NCBI GenBank assembly: GCA_033283165.1
Contig: JAWMQL010000003.1
Location: forward strand, 852,099 to 916,098
Source: JAWMQL01 sp033283165
GTDB lineage: Bacteria; Pseudomonadota; Gammaproteobacteria; Pseudomonadales; Halieaceae
Direction: 5' to 3'
DNA length: 64,000 nucleotides
Below, in pieces: positions 25,277 through 33,053 of this stretch; positions within the stretch are counted from its first letter, which is position 1; every line of letters begins with the position of its first letter. The notes below the pieces were generated by a model. That model made no database searches. It was not told where the DNA came from and worked only from the letters and a program-made list of their open reading frames with translations. The translations under genes and the position numbers were made by a program.

Positions 25277-26530
25277 TCAATGCACCATGTCGTGGTCGTG
25301 TGCCGCCGGCGCGGCAGCCTCAGCGCCGCCGTCTATGCGACGGAAGTCCGACTGTTTGCTGGACTCGGAGTCCAGCAGGAACTGGGCGGAGCTCACGACT
25401 TCGTCTCCGGCCCTGAGCCCCTCGAGGATTTCCACGTACTCCGACTCACGGCGCCCGGTGCTGACCGCGACCGACTTGAAACGCCCCTCGCCCAGAGCCA
25501 GCACGACGCGCTCCTGGTCGGCGGTCCGGATCACGGCCTCGCGCGGCACGCTGAGCACCGGGCGCTGGTCCATGCCATGAATGGTGACCTGTGCGAACAT
25601 GTTGGGGCGCAACAGGCCCTGCTCGTTATCGAACCGCAGCCGCACCCGCAGGGTGCGGGTGGTCGCATCCAGGGTGGGATAGAGGTAATCCACCGCGCCG
25701 CGCCATTGCCGCCCGGGCAGGTAGTCCAGGGTCATGGTGACCGGCAGGCCCACCTGCACCTGGGCCGCCTGGCGTTCAAACACCTCCGCCAGTACCCACA
25801 CGTCGTCCAGCGCACCGATGGACATCAGGGTCCGGTCCGGCCCCACAAAGAAACCCTCACGAATGTTCAGGTTGTCCACCACGCCGCCCTGGGGCGCGCG
25901 AAAGGTGACTGTTTGCTGCACCTTGCGGTCGCTTTTCAATCGCTCGATAAACGGGCGGCTCAACTGCAGGGCGAGCAGCCGGTCCTCCGCTGCCTTGAGC
26001 AGCTCCCGGTTATCCCGTTTCAGCGCCAGCACCAGTTCCTCCTGGGCGATAACCAGCTGCGGCGAGTACAGGTCATACAGGGGCTGCCCCTCCGCTACCG
26101 GGTCGCCCGCCGCTTTTACATGCAACTTTTCGATCCAGCCCTCCACCCGCGGGTGAATATGGATCAGTCGGTCTTCGTCGTACTGGACGTAACCTACCGT
26201 GCGGATGTCCGCTGCCAGCACCCTGGGCGTCGCCAGACTGGTTCTGACACCCAGGTTGTTCACCACTGCCGGGGATATCCTGACCAGGCCTGTGCCGCCA
26301 GGCTGGTCCTCGGCATAGACCGGCACCAGGTCCATGCCCATGGGCGATTTTCCCGGGCCGTCGCGCCTGTAATCGGGATCCATGGGGGCCACCCAGTACA
26401 GTGGTTCGGAAGGCTTGTCTGCCGCTGCGCTTCCCCCCGCCGCGGGATCGGGCTGTAACAGGTTGTAGGCCAGGGCGCCGACCGCGGCGCCCAGAGCAAA
26501 CACCGTCAGGTACTGGTAAACCGGCTTCAT
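25277..26530 (-). CDS. cusB: CusB-type periplasmic adaptor (membrane fusion) protein
   Basis: 417 residues. An N-terminal membrane anchor (LTVFALGAAVGALAYNLL) is followed by the metal-binding segment APMDPDYRRDGPGKSP and MGMDLVPVY (about residues 48-73), whose methionines in CusB bind Cu(I)/Ag(I) and hand it to CusA. The rest is the lipoyl/hairpin/beta-barrel adaptor fold, with a RAPQGGVVDNLNIREG half-motif. The C-terminus is His/Asp-rich (AAHDHDMVH). Its start overlaps the cusC stop by 4 bp. It connects the inner-membrane pump to the outer-membrane channel. Confidence 0.92.
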   Translation of the reverse strand: MKPVYQYLTVFALGAAVGALAYNLLQPDPAAGGSAAADKPSEPLYWVAPMDPDYRRDGPGKSPMGMDLVPVYAEDQPGGTGLVRISPAVVNNLGVRTSLATPRVLAADIRTVGYVQYDEDRLIHIHPRVEGWIEKLHVKAAGDPVAEGQPLYDLYSPQLVIAQEELVLALKRDNRELLKAAEDRLLALQLSRPFIERLKSDRKVQQTVTFRAPQGGVVDNLNIREGFFVGPDRTLMSIGALDDVWVLAEVFERQAAQVQVGLPVTMTLDYLPGRQWRGAVDYLYPTLDATTRTLRVRLRFDNEQGLLRPNMFAQVTIHGMDQRPVLSVPREAVIRTADQERVVLALGEGRFKSVAVSTGRRESEYVEILEGLRAGDEVVSSAQFLLDSESSKQSDFRRIDGGAEAAAPAAHDHDMVH

Positions 26531-27864
26531 GAGCTTGCCTCCCCGCGGCTATCTCCCGCGACAAAAAAGTAGTTCAGGTGGCTGATCGCTTTCAGCCGCT
26601 CGACTTCGATATCCAGCGCCTCGATGCGCGCATTGATTACCGCTATATGGGCGCGAACCACCTCCGCAAAATCGCCCGTGTCGTTGGTGTAGGCGGCCAG
26701 TGACGCTTCAGCCTGCTCGCGCATCTCCCGCAGCAGTCGCGACTGGTAGAGTGCCCCGCGCTGCTCCAGGTAATGCAGGCGGGCGCGCCAGGCTTCGAAG
26801 TCGGCCATCAGGCGGCGCAGCGCCAGGGATTTTTCCGTGCGCAGGGCGGCGGCGCTGGCCTCGGCCGACTGCACCTGGCGGTCCTGACGAACGGAGGAGA
26901 ACAGGGGCATCTGAACGCCCACCCCGAGCGAGAAAAAGTCGGCCCGGTCGCGACCCAGGGGATCGTCGTCGCGGTAGCCGTAGCTCGCATCGATACGCCA
27001 CTGGGGCCGGTACTGCTGCCGCGCCAGCTCCACCGCGGTGTCGCCGGCGGCAATGCCCCGCTCGATCCGTTGCAGGGCCGGGTGCAGCAGCAGGTGTTCC
27101 GCCACTTCCTCCGCCGAGGTCCCGGACCGGATCAATTGTGGCTGCTGCAGGACCAGCCCAGGCAGTTCGGCGGGCAACTGGAGCCCGGCCTGGAATACAC
27201 CGCTCCCCGACAACCATTCACCGAGGGCCGCGTCCGCGGTGGCACGCCGCTGCTGCAACACCGCCAGGCGATCCTCGAACCGGGTCAACTCCAACTGCGC
27301 CCGCACCAGGTCCTGCTGGTTGGTGCGGGCCAGTGCCGAGGCGTAATTCGAGCGCGCAACCTCTACCAGGTGCTCGAACAGGTCCCGGTCCTGCTCGATC
27401 AGCCGGATCGATTCCCGCGCCCGGTAGGAGTCCAGCCACTGCTCTGCGACCTGCACCGCCAGGCGGGCGCGGCGGTCTGCCCGCTCGAACGGCAACTGGC
27501 TGCCCTGCTGCCGCAACTGCTGCCGCTGCAGGGCCAGGCTGTCGCCCGGTGGAAGTAACTGGGTCACGCCCAGCTGCAACTGGGTCATCGGCTCCTGGTT
27601 GAAATCGAAGGTATCCGTGGGCAGGTTTGCCAGGCCCAGCCGGAAGGCGGGGTCCGGCAGCCTGCCCGCGGCCTCACCGGACTGTTCCAGGGCCTGCTGG
27701 CGGTATTCGCTACCGCGCAGCCAGGGATCGTTTTCAAGGGCCAGCGCAATGGCCTGCTCCAGGCTCAGGCTGGCTTCGACGGGCCCGGCCAGGACCCATC
27801 CCAGGAAAATAACGACGGCAAGATTCCGGGGCCATCCCCGGTTTACGCGCTGAAAATCGTTCAC
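26527..27864 (-). CDS. cusC: TolC family outer-membrane efflux protein (CusC-like)
   Basis: 445 residues with a signal peptide ending near PVEA (about residue 31) and mature start SLSLEQAIALALENDPWL, the standard OEP opening. There is a long amphipathic alpha-helical content and a repeated second OEP domain from about residue 225. Unlike E. coli CusC there is no lipobox, so it is probably not lipidated. Position directly upstream of and overlapping cusB shows its job as the exit duct of the metal pump. The 131 bp upstream of its start separate it from the small His-rich gene; I see no clear promoter there. Confidence 0.9.
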   Translation of the reverse strand: MNDFQRVNRGWPRNLAVVIFLGWVLAGPVEASLSLEQAIALALENDPWLRGSEYRQQALEQSGEAAGRLPDPAFRLGLANLPTDTFDFNQEPMTQLQLGVTQLLPPGDSLALQRQQLRQQGSQLPFERADRRARLAVQVAEQWLDSYRARESIRLIEQDRDLFEHLVEVARSNYASALARTNQQDLVRAQLELTRFEDRLAVLQQRRATADAALGEWLSGSGVFQAGLQLPAELPGLVLQQPQLIRSGTSAEEVAEHLLLHPALQRIERGIAAGDTAVELARQQYRPQWRIDASYGYRDDDPLGRDRADFFSLGVGVQMPLFSSVRQDRQVQSAEASAAALRTEKSLALRRLMADFEAWRARLHYLEQRGALYQSRLLREMREQAEASLAAYTNDTGDFAEVVRAHIAVINARIEALDIEVERLKAISHLNYFFVAGDSRGEASS

Positions 27865-27995
27865 GACTGTGCCTCTTTCTATTGCGATCAGGGCAGCATG
27901 GCGCGGCGCCCACTGCCAGGTTGAGTCGGCCAGGATGGCCGCCGGGAACAGGCTGAAAGCCCGGTTACAGGAATTTCAGGCGTACCTGTCCCCTG

Positions 27996-28376
27996 TCAGG
28001 CGTGAATGGGGGGACGAAAGAGGTTCAGGGGAACATGGATCGGGGGCGTCACGGCACTGCTGCCTTCAAAGACTTCGGGCCGTATCGGTAACGCCGAAAA
28101 GGAGGAGGGGACGAGCGCGGCCGGCACCAGGCAGATCGATGCCGAGCAGAATCCGCCTTCGGAGCAACAGTCCTTACCGGCCACCGATGACGAGGCGTGA
28201 TCTGCATGGTGGCCGCTGTGCTCGCCTGCTTCATGAGTGGCGGCGTCCTGGTCGACTACGGTCATGGAGCCACAGGGCAGGGCCGCCGCCACGACACTTT
28301 GCAGGGCGAATACGCACAGCAGCAGAGCGGCCACCTTGCGCCGCAGCAAGCCCTGCCTGTTGCTGACCATGTTCAT
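27996..28376 (-). CDS. Small exported His/Cys-rich protein heading the Cus operon
   Basis: 126 residues. An N-terminal signal-like segment (RRKVAALLLCVFALQSVVAAAL, about 13-34) is followed by a metal-ligand-rich stretch with HEAGEHSGHHADHA (about 48-61) and KDCCSEGGFCSASIC (about 68-82), then a Pro-rich tail. Such composition is common in small periplasmic proteins encoded with copper resistance genes, but I cannot assign it to a named family. Proposed role: periplasmic metal chaperone, buffer or sensor for the downstream pump. The overlapping plus-strand frame at 27869-28366 lacks a signal peptide and any protein-like features and is rejected. Confidence 0.7.
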   Translation of the reverse strand: MNMVSNRQGLLRRKVAALLLCVFALQSVVAAALPCGSMTVVDQDAATHEAGEHSGHHADHASSSVAGKDCCSEGGFCSASICLVPAALVPSSFSALPIRPEVFEGSSAVTPPIHVPLNLFRPPIHA

Positions 28377-28418
28377 GGGGCAATAATAGCTGAAATTATC
28401 GCAAATTACCCGGCGCGC

Positions 28419-29429
28419 TCAGCGCCTGACCAGTTCCACCCGGCGGTTCCTGGCCCGGCCTTCAGGGCTGGAGTTGGAGGCCACCGGCGCCAGCACCCCG
28501 ACGCCGGCCGCGTGCAGGCGTTGCCCGTCCACCCCGTAGTCCCGGGTCAGCGCCCGCACGACCGACTCCGCGCGCTGGGCGGAAAGCCGCAGGTTATAGT
28601 CGTAATCGCCCTGGCTGTCAGTATGCCCCACCACGTGGAGATGCAGCACTGGCCTGTTGCCAAGCAACGCCGCAATCTGCTCCAGGGTTTCGGCCGACCC
28701 GGGCTTGATCTCGGCACTGTCGGTATCGAACAGGACACCGTAGATCGCCATGTGGCCATTGGCGTCGATACCCCTCGCCATCGCCTCCGCGTCAACGGTT
28801 ACCTTGTCGGTCTCCATGGATTCGGATTCGATCACCTCCAGCAGGGTGACCGGTTGTTTGCTCAAGGGACTGAAACCCTTGTCGAAAGCCGTCATGACCG
28901 CCACGTGTACCTGCCGTGATGCGCTTGTTGACCGCGCTGCCAGATAGCGCAGGTCCTCGGGCAGATCGAATGCGCTGCCGCTGGTCTTGCTGCTGGTAAT
29001 GCGCAACTCCGTCGGGCCGTACAGCAGGGTGCTGAAATTGTTACCGCAGTCCCCGCCACAGGTAAAGAGCAGCTCGAATCCTGCCGCTTCCAGTGCGTCG
29101 CGATAATTGCTGAGAATTTCCAGGGTCGAGCGGCCCTTTGGGCCGCGGTAGAGAATACGGGTGATCCGCCCCTCCAGGTTCGTCGAGGCTTCCGGCACCC
29201 GTTCCTTCGCTTCATTGCGCACTACCGGGCCCAGGGCCAGACGATAGCTGTCAAAGTCCCTCACCTCGTAGCCATCGATGAACGCGCCCTCATACCGCGA
29301 TACCATGGGGTGATCTTCGGCCCCGGGCGCGTCCTGCGGCTGGGCCAGTGCAATCGGACCGCTCCAGCAGGCCTGTACAACAACCAGCCAGCCGACCAGG
29401 CGAAAAAATCCGCGCCAATGCATTGTCAC
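28419..29429 (-). CDS. DUF4892-OmpA family outer-membrane/periplasmic protein
   Basis: 336 residues. A signal peptide ends near ALAQ (about residue 30). Residues 36-200 match DUF4892: DHPMVSRYEGAFIDGYE, LEGRITRILYRGPKGRSTLE, YRDALEAAGFELLF and TCGGDCG with a paired Cys. Residues 225-336 are an OmpA peptidoglycan-binding domain with VGHTDSQGDYDYNLRLSAQR and ARNRRVELVRR; the diaminopimelate-binding Asp and Arg are present. The protein should sit in the periplasm or outer membrane, tethered to peptidoglycan. It overlaps the upstream lipoprotein gene by 4 bp. Confidence 0.88.
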   Translation of the reverse strand: MTMHWRGFFRLVGWLVVVQACWSGPIALAQPQDAPGAEDHPMVSRYEGAFIDGYEVRDFDSYRLALGPVVRNEAKERVPEASTNLEGRITRILYRGPKGRSTLEILSNYRDALEAAGFELLFTCGGDCGNNFSTLLYGPTELRITSSKTSGSAFDLPEDLRYLAARSTSASRQVHVAVMTAFDKGFSPLSKQPVTLLEVIESESMETDKVTVDAEAMARGIDANGHMAIYGVLFDTDSAEIKPGSAETLEQIAALLGNRPVLHLHVVGHTDSQGDYDYNLRLSAQRAESVVRALTRDYGVDGQRLHAAGVGVLAPVASNSSPEGRARNRRVELVRR

Positions 29430-30085
29430 AACTCCCCGGCGACCGCTCTGGCCAGTTGCCGGGCGTGGGCCAGATCGACGTCAGACTCACCGGTGGTTCT
29501 TACCCCCAGGTGAAAGATGCGCCGCCCGGACAGCACGCTCAGCTGCCTCATCCGCTCGGCCCACTGGGCCTCGTCGCCCACCCCGTCGACGGCGACGGTA
29601 TCTGCCTGGAACTCCACTTCCACGCTGCCACTGCTGCCTTTGATGCCCTTGTTCAGGACTGCCATGGCGCTGGTGAAGGCCTGCTGCGCTTCTGCCTCGC
29701 TGGCAAAGGGTCCCTGATACAGGGTCAGGGTCACCTCGTTCCGGGTACGGAAACTGGGTATTTTGGCCTCTTCCCCACGCATTTTTTTCTGCAGATATTC
29801 CTGCATGGCCGCCTGCGATTTCGCCTCGATCTCGGCAGCATCGGGCCCTTGCCAACTTGCGGTGCACAGCGGGTGTGGAGAATATTTCGACGGCTCGTGA
29901 CTGAACTCGGCACCCTGCTCCAGTCCGAATTCGGTCCTTAAAAGCTCCGCTGACAGCAGCGCGCAAGGATCCTCGGTGGCCCGGGCCTGTCCCCCGGCAG
30001 TGGCCGACTTGTCGTCTCCGCCACAGGCAAGTAGAGAAACACACAGCATGGTCAGCACGGTTCGGCCAACACCCGGTTTCGGCAT
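29426..30085 (-). CDS. Hypothetical lipoprotein
   Basis: 219 residues. The N-terminus MPKPGVGRTVLTMLCVSLLAC is a lipoprotein signal with lipobox LLAC (Cys21), followed by GGDDKSA; Gly/Asp after Cys fits either membrane. The mature domain contains ALLSAELLRTEFGL, CTASWQG and an amphipathic segment that includes AMAVLNKGIKGSS. There are two further Cys (PCALL and PLCTASW) that could pair. I do not recognise the family. It overlaps the DUF4892-OmpA gene by 4 bp and is its probable partner. It is divergent from the kinase gene, 215 bp apart. Confidence 0.75.
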   Translation of the reverse strand: MPKPGVGRTVLTMLCVSLLACGGDDKSATAGGQARATEDPCALLSAELLRTEFGLEQGAEFSHEPSKYSPHPLCTASWQGPDAAEIEAKSQAAMQEYLQKKMRGEEAKIPSFRTRNEVTLTLYQGPFASEAEAQQAFTSAMAVLNKGIKGSSGSVEVEFQADTVAVDGVGDEAQWAERMRQLSVLSGRRIFHLGVRTTGESDVDLAHARQLARAVAGEL

Positions 30086-30300
30086 GGGATAACTCCAGTA
30101 ATCGAATTGGCGAATGTGACAGGCAGGTTAGACTATCCCGAGCAAAACACCAGAGAGCCGCTTTACCGCATATTTTATAGCTATTGCTATTTTTTTACTG
30201 GTACCCGCCCTGTGCCTCCCGCTTTGCTAAACTCAGGGGGACAACTGACTCGTGGGCGAGGTCAGTTCGGTTGGCGAAGGATGGGCAAGGAGTAAGCGGG

Positions 30301-32340
30301 GTGGCAGACCAGAAGGATAATGATAATCAGGGTCCGGGCGCAGGCGATAAAAATGCAGCTGACGATGACGCAACCGAAATCAGTGGCGATGCGGAAACGG
30401 TAATGAACGCGGATGACGACGCCACAGTCACCGATACCGATACCGATACCGAACCCACCGAGATCGACGACGGCGATTTCACCGAGTATCAGGCCACCCA
30501 CAGCACGACCGCCACCGGCTTCGACCAGGCGCGCGCCATCGCCCGCGACGCCCAGCGCCAGACCGGGAGACTGCTGAAAAAGCGCTTTGTGCTGGAGGAG
30601 ATCCTCGGCCGCGGTGGAATGGGCGTGGTGTACAAGGCGCGCGACCTGCGCAAGGTGGAAGCGGAAGACAGCAACCCCTATATCGCGGCCAAGGTGCTCA
30701 GCGGGAACTTCAAGGACCATCCCCATGCCTTCGTGACCCTGCAGCAGGAAGCGGTTAAGTCGCAGCGCCTGGCCCACCCCAATATCGTTACGGTGTACGA
30801 TTTCGACCGGGACGGCGATACCATCTTCATGACCATGGAACTGCTCAAGGGCGATCCCATGGACGGCCTGCTGAATATCGAGAAGAAATTCAGCAAGGAA
30901 ACGGCCATGCGCTATTTCAAGGAGCTGTGCGCCGGCCTGGAATACGCGCACAAGCGCGGCCTGATTCACTCCGACTTCAAGCCGGGCAACATATTCGTCA
31001 CCGCGGGTGGCCAGGTCAAGATTCTCGATTTCGGCATCGCCCGGGCGGCCAGCCGCGAGTCGCAGAGCCATACGTTCGACGCGGGCGACCTCGGCGCCCT
31101 GACTCCCGCCTACGCCACGATCGAAATGGTGAACCGCGAGCCGCCGAGTTTCAGCGACGACGTCTACGCCCTGGCCTGTGTCATGTACCTCATGCTTACC
31201 GGCGAGCATCCCTTCAACAAGCTCAGCGCGGCGGACGCAAAAGCGCAGAAATTGAAGGCGCGCAAGCCTGACTGCCTCAATGCCCGGGAATGGCAGGCGC
31301 TCAGCGAGGCGCTGCAATTCGACAAGAACAAACGCACCGGCTCCATCGAGGCCTTCCGCAGCGCCATGCTGCCAGCCGAACGCTCGCCCATGAAAATGGT
31401 CATTGGCGCCGCTGTCGTGGTGCTGGCCATTGCGGGATGGCTGGGATTCCGGCAATACCAGGCGGCCTCAGCACAGCAGGCCACCGTGGTCAGCAAGTTA
31501 CAGGCGGCCAAGGACTGCTTCTACCAGTCACAGTTCGACTGCGCCGTGGAAAATGCACGCATCGTGACCAATCTGGTGCCTGATCACCCGGAAGCCACCC
31601 AGCTGCTGCAAGCGGCCAGCGCTGCTGCCGGTGAACAGGCCCGCGAGGCCCGCATCGAGACGCAGATCTCCGAGGCACAGGACTGCATGCAGCAACAGGA
31701 TTACGCCTGCGCCCGGGTCCACGCGCGCGAGGCCCTGGAACTGGACGACGGCAACCCCCTCGCCCAGCGCCTGCTGGACCAGGCCGAGGAGGGTCAGCGA
31801 CAGCAGTCGATCGGCGGCTTCCTCAGCCGGGCTGAGACCTGCCTGGACCGGGGTGATACGGCCTGCGCCGACCTCGCGCTGGAAGAGGCCAGCGCAGCTG
31901 GCGCGGGCGCGGCGGACCTGTATCCCCTGCAAAAACGGCGGGACGACCTGCTGGCGCAACAACAGGCCACTTTGGCGCAGCAGCAGGCGCAAATAACGTC
32001 TATGCTTAAGGAGGCGCGGGAGTGCCTGGATCGGTCGGATTTCGACTGCAGCGAGGATCGCGCTGGCGCAGTGCTGGCGCTGGATGCGGCTAACACCGAG
32101 GCGATCGAGATCAGGCAGGCGACCGGCCTGGCGCGCAGTCTGCGCGAGGCCAACGAGCGGACCGTGGCCAGTTTCCTGCGGGAGGCCGAGAGTTGTATGC
32201 AGAAAAAAAACTACAGTTGCGCGATCGCCAAGGCTGATTCGGCCCTGGCGATCATACCGGGACACCGGGGCGCCAGCGCAATGAGAAACGACGCGGTACA
32301 GGCCCAGCGCTCGGCCAAAAAGAGTATTTCGATTGAATGA
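30301..32340 (+). CDS. Transmembrane Ser/Thr protein kinase with periplasmic Cys-paired TPR-like repeats
   Basis: 679 residues from GTG 30301, chosen because AAGGAG lies 8 bases upstream; an in-frame codon at 30184 would add a Cys- and Trp-rich tail with no merit. Residues 1-70 are very acidic. The kinase domain (about 95-360) has the Gly loop GRGGMG (103-108), Lys131 in AAKVL, Glu150, HSDFKPGN (223-230) and DFG (243-245). The HRD Arg is Ser224, so it is a non-RD kinase. A single membrane helix spans about 364-383. The C-terminal region (395-679) holds five TPR-like units, each with a C-x7-C pair: 406/414, 462/470, 514/522, 575/583 and 632/640. If the tail is periplasmic, as the topology suggests, the pairs may be disulfides. 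Probably a sensor kinase for the envelope. Confidence 0.88.
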   Translation: MADQKDNDNQGPGAGDKNAADDDATEISGDAETVMNADDDATVTDTDTDTEPTEIDDGDFTEYQATHSTTATGFDQARAIARDAQRQTGRLLKKRFVLEEILGRGGMGVVYKARDLRKVEAEDSNPYIAAKVLSGNFKDHPHAFVTLQQEAVKSQRLAHPNIVTVYDFDRDGDTIFMTMELLKGDPMDGLLNIEKKFSKETAMRYFKELCAGLEYAHKRGLIHSDFKPGNIFVTAGGQVKILDFGIARAASRESQSHTFDAGDLGALTPAYATIEMVNREPPSFSDDVYALACVMYLMLTGEHPFNKLSAADAKAQKLKARKPDCLNAREWQALSEALQFDKNKRTGSIEAFRSAMLPAERSPMKMVIGAAVVVLAIAGWLGFRQYQAASAQQATVVSKLQAAKDCFYQSQFDCAVENARIVTNLVPDHPEATQLLQAASAAAGEQAREARIETQISEAQDCMQQQDYACARVHAREALELDDGNPLAQRLLDQAEEGQRQQSIGGFLSRAETCLDRGDTACADLALEEASAAGAGAADLYPLQKRRDDLLAQQQATLAQQQAQITSMLKEARECLDRSDFDCSEDRAGAVLALDAANTEAIEIRQATGLARSLREANERTVASFLREAESCMQKKNYSCAIAKADSALAIIPGHRGASAMRNDAVQAQRSAKKSISIE

Positions 32341-32379
32341 GTGCCCGTTGAGGCACTGCGGTAGTAAAAGGTGATGACA

Positions 32380-33003
32380 ATGCGTTTCGGAATAACAGTT
32401 CTGATACTTTCCTTCCTGTTCGCCCCGGTAAGCCAGGCGGACTTCTTCAGTGATCTGCGCAAGAAGGTGGAGGACACGACCAAACGAACCGTGGAAGACG
32501 TGGTGGTCAGGACCGCCTCGGACATGGTGCGGGATATGATCATCGGCTACACGAGCAGCCAGACAAAAACCGAGAAAGAAGTCTCCGATGACTACGTCAA
32601 GGAGAACGGCGCCCTACCCCGAAATACGGTGGCCAGATCCTACCGCACTGAATTGCTGCCCGGCCCGGCGGTCAGCCCCGGCACCAAGGTCACCGTGCGC
32701 TCGTATATCGAGGTCATACCCGGTAATACCGGCCGTTCGACCAAGATCGAGGAACGACTGACGATCTGGGACAACGACAACAACACCATCGCCCTCAAGT
32801 CGATGACCAAGCAGGCTGGCAAGAAAAGCGGCGGCGCCTTCCAGACCGAATTCAGCTTCACCCTGCCTGAGGGCCTGCCCCAGGGAGTCTACCCGGTGAG
32901 CACCGACCTGATGCTCGATGGCGAGCTCTCGGGCGACCAGCGGCACACCCTGCAGCTGGTGCTGTGGCAAGACCGGGCGGCGCAACTGCTGGCCAGTAAT
33001 TGA
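32380..33003 (+). CDS. Hypothetical exported protein
   Basis: 207 residues from ATG 32380, placed 6 bases after AAGGTGA; GTG 32371 and ATG 32374 are in-frame alternatives. A signal peptide ends near PVSQA, leaving mature DFFSDLRKKVEDTTKRTVE. A helical N-terminal part (about 20-60) precedes a beta-rich C-terminal half with GTKVTVRSYIEVIPGN, IEERLTIWDNDNNTIALKSM and an end at DRAAQLLASN. I do not recognise the family. It lies 39 bp after the kinase gene, with a 6-bp-stem hairpin between (32340-32357), and so may be co-transcribed and act with the kinase's periplasmic domain. Confidence 0.7.
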   Translation: MRFGITVLILSFLFAPVSQADFFSDLRKKVEDTTKRTVEDVVVRTASDMVRDMIIGYTSSQTKTEKEVSDDYVKENGALPRNTVARSYRTELLPGPAVSPGTKVTVRSYIEVIPGNTGRSTKIEERLTIWDNDNNTIALKSMTKQAGKKSGGAFQTEFSFTLPEGLPQGVYPVSTDLMLDGELSGDQRHTLQLVLWQDRAAQLLASN

Positions 33004-33053
33004 CCTGATCGAACCCACAACAACAACCACAACGGCACTCGTAAGGAGGCCCA

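Noticed and set aside
23983..25416. 477-codon plus-strand open frame opposite cusA
   Set aside because: His/Gln-rich antisense translation typical of GC-rich shadow frames; cusA on the other strand has full family similarity.
27869..28366. 165-codon plus-strand frame overlapping the small His-rich gene
   Set aside because: No signal peptide or recognisable domain, and Arg-rich composition; the minus-strand frame has a signal peptide and metal-ligand motifs and is in line with the cus genes.
32340..32357. Hairpin AGTGCC-N6-GGCACT between kinase and exported-protein genes as a terminator
   Set aside because: The stem is only 6 bp and has no U-tract; it is more likely a minor intercistronic structure.
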